The notes below the pieces were generated by a model. It was not told the origin of the DNA. It made no database searches and was given only the letters and a program-made list of their open reading frames with translations. Below are positions 48,787 through 59,986 of a DNA stretch of 64,000 bases, piece by piece. Numbering within the stretch: position 1 is the first letter of the stretch; each line of letters begins with the position of its first letter. The position numbers and the translations under genes are program-made. Location of the stretch: positions 42,265,053 to 42,329,052 of the forward strand of contig CM060732.1 of NCBI GenBank assembly GCA_030704615.1, given 5' to 3'. The stretch comes from Takakia lepidozioides. Taxonomy: Eukaryota; Streptophyta; Takakiopsida; Takakiales; Takakiaceae.

Positions 48787-51700
48787 TTAAAGGGAACTAT
48801 GCAAAAGAGGTTTATCTGCGAGCTGAGCTTCCAAAGTTGGTGATTGATGTTGTTTCTCCTTCATGGTTGCAGCTTGCACTGCTGTCAGTGTGATAGTGGT
48901 GATGATGTCTGCAACTGTGCACCCTCGGCTCAAGTCATTGACTGGCTTTCTTAAGCCTTGCAACAAGGGTCCCATTGCTACTGCTCCTGTGGACTGCATG
49001 ACAGCGACTCTGTCCAACTTCAGTGAACCAAAAAACTATCTTCACTACGATTGAGAAAAAGGGAGGTCCTCCAAAAGCCATACACCAAGGAGAAAAGTAC
49101 TTCAATTGTAGTTTGTTCAGGATGCCCGGCACAGTCCCATCAAGGGCATCTAAATTACATGTGACATCAAATGCTCATGGTAAAATAACAATTAGGTGCA
49201 GAACATACACCTCATAGCAGAGCCCATAGAAGCAAGCAATCGCCCAGTGTACGTTTCTTACATGCAGTTTCACACATTGAGTAAGAAAAAGGATTGGGAG
49301 ACGACTGCAAACCTGCTGGACAGCCTTGTATGTGTTGTTGCCAGTATTTAGGTCTGGGAAGATCAAAACTGTTGCCTGCATCAAACAACACCATATTTAA
49401 AACTAGGTCTCAACACAAAAGGACCCTAGCAATGACAGGCAAATCAAAATAAATTCTTTATTTGGGCACTGTCTGGCTATGCGACCAACCACCCATATTA
49501 TGATGCAGTGACTCACAGACTGCACAACTGCGTGGCTTAACAATCAATTGCATAGTATGTCCTTTCTAGCAGAGCCCAGCATATGTCTGTTGTTAAAACA
49601 CTACGAGGACATGCATGGCTCCAAGAGTGGCGTCCTTAATAAGCTCTGTTTCCATAACCATGTTGTATGTTCCAACACGCATTTTGAAGACAGTTCAATT
49701 GCTTGATGTAACACATTATTGGCACTCCAATGCCATCACAGTCTCATCTTAATCTGGGTATAGAAGTTTGCCAGAATCCTTTTCAACTTTGCATGCAGCA
49801 TACACTGAGAAAGCTATACAGAGAACAAGAGATAATCTCAGCTCACCCCATTCATGGTGCCTTTTAAAGACAGATGTAATGCCAAAGCTTACCTTTCCAG
49901 CCACTGGACTGTCTACTCCTTTCATCTTGGTCTTTGCAATCTCTGGATCTACAGCTGCATCATACTGCATCCACGACCACATATCGAACCATAGTGAGGT
50001 AAAAGACACAAAAAGAACACGGAAAGCTCTCATTGTTTCAGTCTTCTTTTGATGACACAAGACTCATGGCATTTGGTGACAGGCCAATAATTGTTTACTC
50101 AGGCCATCATGAACTGTAATGCATGCATTACAGTCTTGAGAATATACTCCCACAGCATGACCTGCATGTGGTGCTGGAAATTGCGAAGGAGTGGGACCTA
50201 CAGCAGTGGCTTCTATCTTAGTGTGTAAATTCTTTTGGCACCTGCTTCTCAAGGAAACTCAACTAATTGTGCCATGCTTGAATGTTTGTCTAATAGGCTG
50301 CTACACAAAAAAATAGACTGCCTCATGAAAAAAATAGAATGCTGCTAATCAAATTGGTGTAAGGAGTACAAAAGATTAACAACCCATAGCCTTGACCTGA
50401 GAACGAACTATGATATGGATTAAATGTACATTTGACACTACATGATAGTTTACAAGATTACTTGTCTTCGGCAACACGGAGAAAAGATTGCACATCAACC
50501 CTACAGGTTATGCATAGAATAAACAGGGTAACCCACAACACACTTACTCTCAGTATCCTAACTCTCATACCTTGAGTCACATAAAACCCCTAAGTTATTA
50601 GAAAAGGTCAGGCTGCTCTAGATATCTGGACATGAAGGATGCCAAAGATTCCACCTTCTGTGCAGATCACATCTGCACAGAAGGTGAAATCAGCCATTAG
50701 AGAGAGCCAATGATCAAAGATCAGGGAATGTGTCCAGCATAGAGGTGTGTGTACTTATCCTAGACTGCCTCCTGTCAGGAAGTAGGTGCGCCACATTAAG
50801 TCCATTTCATCTCCTGGTGATCCACACATATCCGCATACCTCATATCAAAGTGTGGTAAGAACCCCTGTCCGTGGCCTAGCCAGACCATGTTCCAGGAGG
50901 AGTCACTATTGGGTTTTTTCGCTTCTTCCCAGCTCCTCATTTTCTCGTGATACAAGAGCTTTCTCAGATGGATTCATCGATAGAATGTACTCATAAGACG
51001 TCGTTTGCCGTAGCCTTGTGGCCATTGACCCCGCGCCCAGTTTGAGCGGAACACAAAGGGACAGAAGACAGAACCTACCTCTGTCAGGGGCTGAGGATTA
51101 ATCGATAGATTTGGAGTTCAGAAGTACCTGAAGGGGTCCTTCAATAGCAAGATCTGGACGATTTCTCTTAGCAATTGCAGTTGCATCTACTACCTTTTGT
51201 ATGATTGGACCTAACAACCAGACATAAACACACAGCATTCTCATTAGAAGACATTTATCAAGGCCACAACTCAGCTAGTCCACTTTGGAGCAACATCACC
51301 TTACCAAGTTTGACCTTCATCGTAGGTCTTCCCTTGAGATAATTAAAATTGCAAGTTGAGAGTCTGCCTCTAGGAGTACAAGGTGGTCGATGATTGATTC
51401 CTGGTTCCTACTTTCTGGACATTGGAGGAATAAGGGAAACACAGTGTGGCTGAGAGAACTACCAGTATTGGAGTCCCCAGTTGCATATGAAAGCATTGCG
51501 ACACGTGGAGGGATGCCGAAGCTCGCAGCTGTGTCTGCTGAAGCCACTGCAATTGCTGCCAGCTCCTCACTGGAAGGGTCCGAATTGATGGCGCAGTCTC
51601 CATACACAAGCACCTTGCCAGGCAGACACATGAAAAACACGCTTGATACCACTGGCAGACCAGGCTCTGTCTGTCACACACACAAACGTTTATACAATTG

Positions 51701-54700
51701 TCAACTCTGGCTATAACACCAACAATAATGACAATAATCGCCAGAAAGCTTAACCCCAATAGGAAGGTCCGTACGATACTGTAAGTAAAACTTAAAGCAA
51801 TATGGAGACATGCCTTGATAATCTGCAGAGCCGGACGAACTGTGTTGGCAGTTGTGTGGACAGCGCCCGATACCATGCCATCAGCATCAGCAGCAGCCAC
51901 CATACAGGTCCCGAAGTAATTTACATCTTCCACCAATACGTTCTGTGCCTGCTCTAGTGTAAGTCCCTGTGGACACAGCGCATAAAAGTGAATGTTAATT
52001 TCTTCACTTATTGCTGTCCAGCACTTATTTGAACAAATGTGGCCTCCATGGTTTCAACCAGAAGAAGTTCACTGAGGAAGGAAAAGCCCACTGAAGCCAC
52101 CTTGTGCTTGCGTGCTTCATAGAAAGCGCGTGCATACTTTTCCAGGTCAGGTGAATGTATGGGGTCAATGATGCGGGCATGGCTAATGTCCACACGCAAC
52201 TGCTTGGCCAATGTTTCAATCTTCTCCTGGTTACCCAAAAGAGTGAGGTTGCAGAGACCACGCCGCAATACTGCCCCTGCTGCTTGTATTGTCCTTGGTT
52301 CATCTCCCTGCAAAGAAAACAGGAGCCACGAAGTGAGAGAGGCAGAGAGAGAAGTCACACGCTTGAATCAAAAACTTAGGAAAGGTTCACAAGTAAAGTC
52401 AGTGGCAGAGTGAACCTCAGGGAGCACAATCATTTGGGGATGCTGCTTGGCACGGGAGAAGAGGTTGTGCTGGAACAGCTTTGAATTCATCCGCACTGGC
52501 CGCTCCTGTAGATAAAGATAAGTTAGATTGGTTAAGCCCCAGACATTATAAAGTAGGATTCATCATACAAATTGAGATTGGCTTGTTGATGAAAATTCAC
52601 AATGATCTCGACAAATATTATTTCTAACACAAGGGGGATGCCGTCCAAGTTGGCCTAAGAAACCCCCCATGGATGACCAGCCCTGAGAGGCAGCGAGCAC
52701 AATTAACATGCTGTAGACAAAAGCATGTGACCAGACTTTTCTGACTATCAGGACTCCTACTGATAAGGAATCGCTGCGGCAACCCAAAGGCTAAATGGGG
52801 CCAGAGCTCTTGGAAAGCTCTACAGATGTAGATATGTTGTTTGCCTAGGAGAGCAGTACCTGGAACATGGCATGTTTTATGTCGTCTATATCAATGTGAT
52901 CATCAAACAGAATCTGCAAGGACAGAGCCACAGTCACATCTCTTCAGGGCTGTGAACTTATCTCCCACAAGATGATGACATGCACCTGAAGTCATACTTG
53001 TACATGAAAGGGAGTACTAGGGCACAGACCTGTGCACGCTCAATTTTACGCTGGGAGTTGGGTTGAATGTAACCCTCCACATTGGCCAGTGCAGCAGCAG
53101 TCTCGAATGTAGACAAGGGACTTAATAGAATGGGCAGCAACATGCCCTTGGAAGCACCATTCTGAATTGCACACAACGAAAACTTTAGACCATGCTTGTA
53201 TCACATATGTATACGGGTAGTTATAGATGTGTCTATATGCCTACCAGCTTTGTAATTTTTATAACAGGTAGTGATCCTGGATTGTTGTGAGTGTAGAGTG
53301 GTGTAGTTTCATGATGACAAGTTTACATAGTGGTGCGGTTCACAGATAACATAACAGTGTGGAGAGATAGAACAAACCTTCATAATTGAATCAACCTCCT
53401 TGGGTGGGGCCCTATCTCCACTGAGCACCACAGCTGCAATATTTGATGGAGACTTAGACTCGTGCAAATTAATCATACCCAACAGGATGTCTGTTCGAAA
53501 TGCAGATGTGATGATGACACAGCCCTTGGTGGGGTCAGCATAGTGGGGCAGATAACTTAGGAGATCAGAGAGCTGCTGAGTTGCGACAATGTATTGCGTG
53601 ACCTCCGTTGACAGAGCAACTCCTTCATCCTCCAATGGATAAAGAATTTGTGCATCCAGTGTTTTTGCAACATCTTGCACCTAAGCAACTCACCCAGAGC
53701 TTTTGGTAAGGTCAACAGAACAGTAACGAGTAAAGCTCTGACCAGCAAATTTATAGAGCTCAAAACTTTGGTCTTATGGATCTCAGCAGCTCATCCTTAA
53801 AGAGATTGCAAAAGTCATAACAGCTCCCACTACCTGAACCAGAAACATCACTATTAAACTATTATGGATGGGTTTGAGCAATCACTTGAACAGATTGCAG
53901 CATTGAGTCCTCAGGAATGGCCCCTAAGAAAGGGATTTTCAGTTCGAGAAAAAGCTTGCGTAGCAGCGTGTCTCCACGGGCAGCACTAGGTTTGCGATGG
54001 ATGATGGCCCCCATGACATCCACATGCTCCCGCTTGAACACTAAATCACTCATCTTGGCATTGTTCACTACTTGCCTCTCCCATTCCCAGTCGTTCCAGC
54101 CAGCTACAGCGGACTTACCTGCGGCAATGCCTGCAAGTAAGGCAACTCTAGTGAATAATCTAGTCTTCTTGAAAAGTCTATCAATTTCATTGAAAAATAG
54201 TTTTGCAATGGTCTTAGCATTAACAGCCAAACATAATGTAATATGAGGGAACATACTTTACCTGCGTCAGTGACGAGTAAAACTGATGCTCCAAGTGTTG
54301 AAGCAATCTTGGCATTCAGTGTGATTGTATCATCTCCAGCACCCTTCAAGCTTGTTCCCTCTACTACCACAATGTCGTGGTTGATCTTGTAGGCTTCATA
54401 GGCTGTGGACAGCAATCAGAGGTCAAGACCTAACATCTTAAACATGACATATTTCCAGCATATCAGTAAGGAAGACTAACATAGAGCATACATCTCACCT
54501 CGAAGAATTTCTTCCAGCAGCTCGTCCTCTTTGCCAAGAGTGACAAGTTCATATGCATGACGCTGTGTGACTCCTTGCATGCTCTCCAGATCACCCTTCA
54601 GCTTGAACACCTCCTTCATCAACTTGGACCTAAATCCACAATATTAAGTACACTGCAATACATTCTTGTGGAATCAATCCATGTATTCCACTGGAATCTC

Positions 54701-55137
54701 GTGTTACTGAATGAATTAGACAGGGAGAAGACGAAAAGTCAAAAATCCGGAGCCCTCAAAGTATCCTAAAATCAACAAGTCTGCACCTACAACGGAAAAA
54801 CTCACCGATGTCCCCCAATCGTCGTTTGATCGATCGGCCTGAAGTAGCCAACGCCAGGTTGCAACCTCTCCAAAGCATGCAGCAATCCCAGTGTCACTGT
54901 AGCCGAATCACGACCAACTCCGCCAATCGTATGATGCACGTACAAACCAGTCGAATGTGCTTGTCTCGTAGAAATCCATGATAAAGGCCCTGAAAATCCT
55001 CTTCCTCTCGAATGCGCGGATTCCGATATAATTGTCTGTAATACTATAGATAGTTTTGCACTGCATTCGTTTCCTAACCCGGTGACGAACTCCTGGCGAA
55101 AAAACCGTCTTGATTTTCTTGCCATTGCGGTCAGCAT
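48787..55137 (-). CDS. PTA: Phosphate acetyltransferase (phosphotransacetylase), long form
   Basis: Interconverts acetyl-CoA plus phosphate and acetyl phosphate plus CoA, working with acetate kinase, probably in plastid or mitochondrion. Minus-strand exons (5' to 3'): 55137-54806, 54629-54499, 54402-54262, 54118-53886, 53680-53378, 53161-53030, 52913-52860, 52505-52416, 52307-52101, 51966-51814, 51670-51463, 51210-51128, 49964-49893, 49375-49313, 48993-48787. They sum to 2409 nt, 802 codons, all phases consistent. N-terminus: basic, Arg/Ser-rich targeting-like segment ([13 protein letters not shown]). A BioD-like nucleotide-fold domain follows (about 80-280), its P-loop altered (GGVGRDSA, Arg where Lys is usual); then a DRTGG-type region (280-380). 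The catalytic PTA domain runs from about 445 ([20 protein letters not shown]) to 790: [72 protein letters not shown]. The intron after the tenth exon has a GC donor (AAG|GCATGT). The next-but-one intron holds LINE copy E. An ATG at 55125 is an alternative start. Confidence 0.94.
50985..51094 (-). mobile_element. LINE copy E, 110-bp 3' end in a PTA intron, with 15-bp target duplication
   Basis: Minus-strand copy of only the last 110 bases of the LINE family, ending GTCTTATGAGTACAT. It is flanked by GGATTCATCGATAGA (50970-50984) and GGATTAATCGATAGA (51095-51109), one mismatch in 15. It lies between the twelfth and thirteenth PTA exons (intron 49965-51127) and leaves the exons intact. Confidence 0.92.
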
Positions 55138-56654
55138 TGTTAAAGAGAATTTTGTAGAGAAGAAGGAACGGCTCGTTACCTTTGGGTATGGATGCAGGGA
55201 CTTGAGATATATGAAGCTGAATGCATCAAATTGACTTCGAATTACTGCACACCATGTAAGCAATCAAAATAACAACTCACCGGATAAAAGAACTGAGTCT
55301 AAACAGGACAACATCTCACAGCAGAAACTATCTTATTGTAAAGCCCTGATATATTCCCTCCAGTCGAGGTGAGGACAATGAGCTTATTCAGGATTTAATT
55401 CGGATCCTCAGCTTTTTTCTTTGCCGAAATTCATTCCTAAGATCTTCGTAATTGACCGCAGAGAAATTGACACGCTCAAACTTAGTCTTTTCCGTCTACC
55501 GCTCAGTAAAGTAAACGAATTGCGTAACAGTCTCTACTGCGTCCTTCCTTGTGGCAAACTAGTTTATTAACTGTCCACAATCCAAAATTCTACAGCTCCA
55601 ATTGCATGGCTAGCCAATTTCCTAGCTAATTCAAACAGAAGAGTAGGGTGAGAGAGAAGAAAAGAAAATAGCCCGGGAGCAGGGAGACAGAAAATATGGG
55701 AGGCAGAAGAGTATCAAAGAAAAATGGCGAGGCAGAAATGCACTTGATAACGATTGAAGAAGTATCAGTTTTCAGGTGCAGTAAGCCTAGAGACAGACAG
55801 ACGACCGGCTGGACCAGAAAGATGACTTAATTATGTAAGAAGCACCTGAAATTTTCAATTCAGCAATGCACCTAACACCGCAAGACTCATTTCAGAAGTG
55901 TAGAGCAGCAACTCAAAATCGAGGAGGGAGTCCCACACACTTGGCATGGGAAAGACAGTGAGCGGGAGAGATGGCGGGGTCTGTAAAGAGCGTGCAGCCC
56001 AGGGTACGTGGCAGCCATGGTCCATGGCCAGCACCATTTAGAGCTCTCTTTTCTTTTTTGTTTTAAGAAAAACAATTATTTTTATTTTGAAAAGGGAAAC
56101 CCCTTTGGGAAAGGAAAAGAAAAAACACCGGTGAGCCACGGCTGATGAGGCCCCCCATATTGATGACTCCTACCCAAGCAAGGAAGGGTAAATTATGGTG
56201 TCTCTTGGGGCCAACTTCCATGTCTCGGCCGTAAGCCAAGATTGCACTAGATGACAAAAATGACACCCAGCTTCCATGTGTTAATTTCGCCGGCGCCCCA
56301 ACATCGGTGAGCACAATACCTGGGAATTTGGTGCCCGAGTTCATGGCCGATATCGGTGAGCGCAATACCTGAGAATTTGGTGCCAGACTTCCTGGCCCAT
56401 ATCGGTAACCTGCTCTGAAGGTCACTTTGTGCACATTGCTTGCCAGCCGCCACACTCTTTGCTTGCGGGACCCACCCTTTGCCAAGTGACAGGCTCAGGG
56501 CGCTTTGGACAGCTAGGCACACCTACTCCCATACTGCTTCCAAACCCTATGCACACAAAAGCAACCATCCATTCCACTAGTCGGGCATGCTCCACCCATG
56601 TCGGTTAACGGTGGATAACTTGGCCGGGACGACCGGGACATGGAAGTTGGCCCC
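55138..56654. other. PTA upstream region and spacer
   Basis: The first few hundred bases are the presumed 5' UTR and promoter of PTA (on the minus strand). Beyond that only short chance frames. A partly duplicated gaatttggtgcc / tcggtgagc motif lies near 56300-56410. Confidence 0.35.
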
Positions 56655-56795
56655 AAGGTCCTCAGGGCTACTGCCTTCCATGAAGGTGGACACTGGACAC
56701 CTTTGTGACACCAATATGTGGATCCAACCCACAACCACTTTTGAGGTGGTATGTGCCCATTACCACTAGGCTACAACTTGGTTGTCAATGAAGCC
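56655..56795 (-). mobile_element. tRNA-derived SINE copy
   Basis: Reverse complement reads AAGTTGTAGCCTAGTGGTAA (A box), then GTGGTTGTGGGTTGGATCC (B-box region), then TGTCACAAAGGTGTCC and GGAAGGCAGTAGCCC. Head well preserved, tail lost. A second, head-only piece follows at 56840-56890 on the same strand. Confidence 0.65.
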
Positions 56796-56839
56796 CCTTA
56801 ATTGTAGTGAGAGGAGAAAATAACCTCTATGACTTTTAA

Positions 56840-56890
56840 GGTGGTATGTGCCCGTTACCACTAGGCTACAACTTGATTGTCAATTAAGCC
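56840..56890 (-). mobile_element. SINE head fragment (A-box part)
   Basis: Reverse complement has AAGTTGTAGCCTAGTGGTAA and GGGCACATACCACC, then diverges. Lies just right of the preceding SINE copy. Confidence 0.5.
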
Positions 56891-57084
56891 CCTTAATTAT
56901 AGTGACAGGAGGAAATAACCTCTTTTATAGTAACGTCACCGGCAATTGAGGAACTTGATTATAATTGGATAAATGACCCGCCCAAACCTAGAATGTATAG
57001 CTGGGACTATTGAATCATATCGGCCGGACTAATCATAACTGAGTAGATGAGGTTCATTGAACAAGGAGGAGAAGATTATAGTAC

Positions 57085-57215
57085 GTGCATGGTTGCGGTT
57101 CAATCCACGTCACAAAGGTGTCCACCTTCCTAGAGGAAGGCAGAAACCCTTCTGGGTGAAGACACCAAAACTTACGCTTCCTTGGGGAGGCGTCAAATAT
57201 TTTTATTATTAGTAC
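57085..57215 (+). mobile_element. SINE copy, B box and body
   Basis: GGTTCAATCCACGTCACAAA, GGTGTCCACCTTCCTAGAGG, AAGGCAGAAACCCTTCTGGG, GACACCAAAACTTACGCTTC, GGAGGCGTCA and an AT-rich tail. The A box is missing. Confidence 0.65.
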
Positions 57216-57454
57216 GTGTAGGTAGCCTGGTAGTTGGGAGTTCTCGACAAACGTCTAAGAATTTCCTTTGTTAAAATCGTTACCTCCTAAGACGGGGAGT
57301 TTCATCTGATGTACCTTCCAGACACGTAGGGCCTTACAAAATTCGTTAGATGACGATTTGGTGGGGTGGGGCTGTGGGGGGAAAGAAGGGATGGAGGCAG
57401 ATTGGTTGTGAAGGGCAGTTGACGAGGCCCTTCTGCGGAACGAGGCAGTAACCT

Positions 57455-57575
57455 AGGTGATCTACGGCTCAAAGTGTCCACCTTTCAGCGGAAGGCAGTA
57501 GTACGTCGGGATGAAGAGACGCCATAATTTATGCTTCCTTCTGGAGGTGTCATCATCCAGTTTTATTGTTTTATT
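57455..57575 (+). mobile_element. SINE copy, body only
   Basis: AAAGTGTCCACCTTTCAGCG, GGAAGGCAGTAGTACG, GACGCCATAATTTATGCTTC and GGAGGTGTCATCATCC followed by a T-rich tail. Same order as the other copies. Confidence 0.55.
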
Positions 57576-58180
57576 TTTTGCCACACCCAACCCAACGAAG
57601 TATCAAGGATATGACCTAGTAGCACTTAGTGCACTATCCAACTGAACCTACTAATTGCTGGTATTTCTTTTAAAGAACTTGAAAATTTTAGAAAAAAACC
57701 TGAAAGGGAACAAAGTCTTGTGCTTTTTTTTTAATTCAAAATTAACAAGCAAGCATAGTTGCTGGGGCTGGTGTTTCCTTAAGGAGAAAAAAACCAAAAA
57801 AACAAGCGAATTATTGCACAATGGCTCCACCCGTATAAGTCTGATTATATAAATTGTTATTGCAGCTAGTACGTGAAAAATGATGATATGACGTAGTTTA
57901 ACAACAATAAATATTGTGAACCAGGTAGGTTGGTGAATTGAAATTTCGTACCACAAATATTCATCAATTGTTTTTTTTGTTTTTTATTGGAGATATGGGA
58001 GGGAAGCCTTGGAACTTCAATTAAGAATGTGGAAAAAATACCCACAAGAGGCCGTGACGCTTACAAATATGTAACCATCCCGTAACCTGAAAAAATCATG
58101 TCAAAAATTGACATAAGGACACAAGCCAAGCACAATGAAACAGAGGTCAAAACTAGTGTTGTGCAGGACCAAGTTTTGAC

Positions 58181-58898
58181 CAGCGTTGCGCGGATATTTG
58201 AACCCCGGCGGATCCCAACCCGGATGTATATACCTATGTGAGTAAGCCGGAGGTCAAAATTTCAAATATCCGCCTCCGTTAAGAACAGCCAGATATGAAG
58301 AGATGGGATAACCGGATCCGGTTGAGAACCGGCGAGTTTGTATTATATATTTTTTTTATTTGAACAGGAACTAGTGGTCCAAAAGAAGCAACTTGTTATA
58401 ACCCATATATCCGGCATTTAAAACTGGAGGTTATAATCCGGATAATAGAGGTTATTGCGTTCACTTGACATAAATGAGGCGGGTCATAGTAGTGAGCCTC
58501 TCTTCATTTCATCTCTACTCCTAACAATCTCAAGGGCGGCGTTGGGTTTATGAAAAGACGGCAATTGTGGATCTTCTATGTGCTACCCCAATAATTGGAA
58601 CTATTTTTATTGGTATTTTTTATACATTAGATTTTTAAGTTTGGGTTATTTTATTTTATTAAAATAAACTTGGATTTACTTGATAACCAGATAGTGAACC
58701 GCTAGAGGCCATCCCGACATAAACTCAATTTGTCCATAACCGCACAGGGTTAAATTTTGTATTTGTTGCCAACAGACAAGATATCAGAAACGGGAAAGCT
58801 CCAAAACCTCGGAACCGGAGGATGTGAACACAAAGTTAAAGTTAAACATCCGTAATCGGCTGATAAAAAAAAAAAAATCAAATAACCACACAACATTG
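58181..58898. mobile_element. Nested hAT-like element, CCGGATA/GGTTAT type
   Basis: Starts CAGCGTTGCGCGGATAT and ends AACCACACAACATTG. Flanks are GTTTTGAC on both sides (58173-58180 and 58899-58906), a perfect 8-bp duplication of sequence belonging to the outer element. The interior repeats CCGGAT, GGTTAT and AACCGG motifs. No coding sequence. Confidence 0.87.
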
Positions 58899-59174
58899 GT
58901 TTTGACCCCGGCTACCCCGCGGGTAAGTTCCGGGTTACCTGGACCGCTACCACCCGGACTCGTGTCATCACCATAGCCCCGGACCCTCACCCTGGTTCAT
59001 TTCTAATATGGACCCGGATCCGGACCCGCTTGCTAGGTCTAGAACCCCTTATACCCACTACCCGTGGGCCAGTGTAAGGGGTCGGGTCTGGATTTTAATT
59101 TTAATTATATATATATATATACATATATATATAATTCTTAGAAAATTTAAAATGTGATACTTACCTTGTACTTG

Positions 59175-59245
59175 CTCTGAGACCTTGAGAGGACTCAAGT
59201 GACACCATAATTTACCTTCTGGAGGCGTCATATATTATCACTAGG
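59175..59245 (+). mobile_element. SINE tail fragment within the outer hAT-like element
   Basis: TGACACCATAATTTACCTTC followed by TGGAGGCGTCATATATTATC matches the 3' end of the SINE copies at 45500 and 57085. Confidence 0.5.
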
Positions 59246-59910
59246 TCAGCTCACATCCATGCTATAGTGATCTATTGAGGCATATTACTTTTCTTAGAAT
59301 GTTTAAGTTTTAATATTTTCTAATTTATTTAATCTACTAATTAGGACCCAGATCCGAACCCATGAAACCGCTATTATTTTCCAGCAACGGACCCGGACCA
59401 GAGTTTGTGTTCAAAAACCCGGACCTAAACCCGGACCCAGATTTTCCAAATTTCAAGAACCCGGATCCGGACCTGGACTTGGTTCCAAAAGAAAATCCGA
59501 ACCCAGACCCAGCGGGTTTCTTAAAAAGGCACTACCCGCACAACACTGGTCAAAACAAAGCAGACTTGTGCAAGTCCAAGGAGAATCAAAATCTAAGCTG
59601 TGTTTTCAGCTGTGACTCCTTACCCATTAGTGACGCCAGTTGAAATCCCTGTCTTTCCCATCAGTTGGAGAGAATCCAGAAAATTCTGCAGCCGAAAAAA
59701 CCGCCCTTGCCCCAGGAGATGTCAAAGCCCTCGAGAAGTTGCTAACAACTGAAGCTATGGGCAGAAAAGCAACCATGCCTTTCTTCCCCCTCAGTCGTCA
59801 GATCCAAGTATCTGAAACATCGCCGAACTCACACTACGGTATTTCCCACTAAGGAATTTCCAGCTTTTCTCCTTTGTGTAGATATTCTGGAGCAGAAGTT
59901 CCAGAGGCGA

Positions 59911-59978
59911 GGAAATTCCCTATAAGACATATCTTAGGCGGGATATCCCATGTAAGATATGTCTTAGGGGGAATTTCC
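59911..59978. repeat. Strong 26-bp hairpin (inverted repeat, 16-base loop)
   Basis: The left arm (59911-59936, GGAAATTCCCTATAAGACAT...) and right arm (59953-59978) are reverse complements at 24 of 26 positions. GGAATTTCC recurs just left (about 59853) and the CCCTATAAG segment just right (59978-59986). Function unknown; it could be a miniature element or the relic of a palindromic duplication. Confidence 0.8.
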
Positions 59979-59986
59979 CTATAAGG

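Larger units (their letters stand above)
58154..59548. mobile_element. hAT-like element, ACCCGGAcc type, containing a second nested element
   Basis: Starts TAGTGTTGTGCAGGACC and ends CCCGCACAACACTG. Flanks are GTCAAAAC on both sides (58146-58153 and 59549-59556), a perfect 8-bp duplication. The part right of the nested element is rich in ACCCGGACC/GGGTCCGG-like repeats on both strands (58900-59080, 59340-59540). It carries another short element (58181-58898) and a SINE tail (59175-59245) inside. No transposase. Confidence 0.85.
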
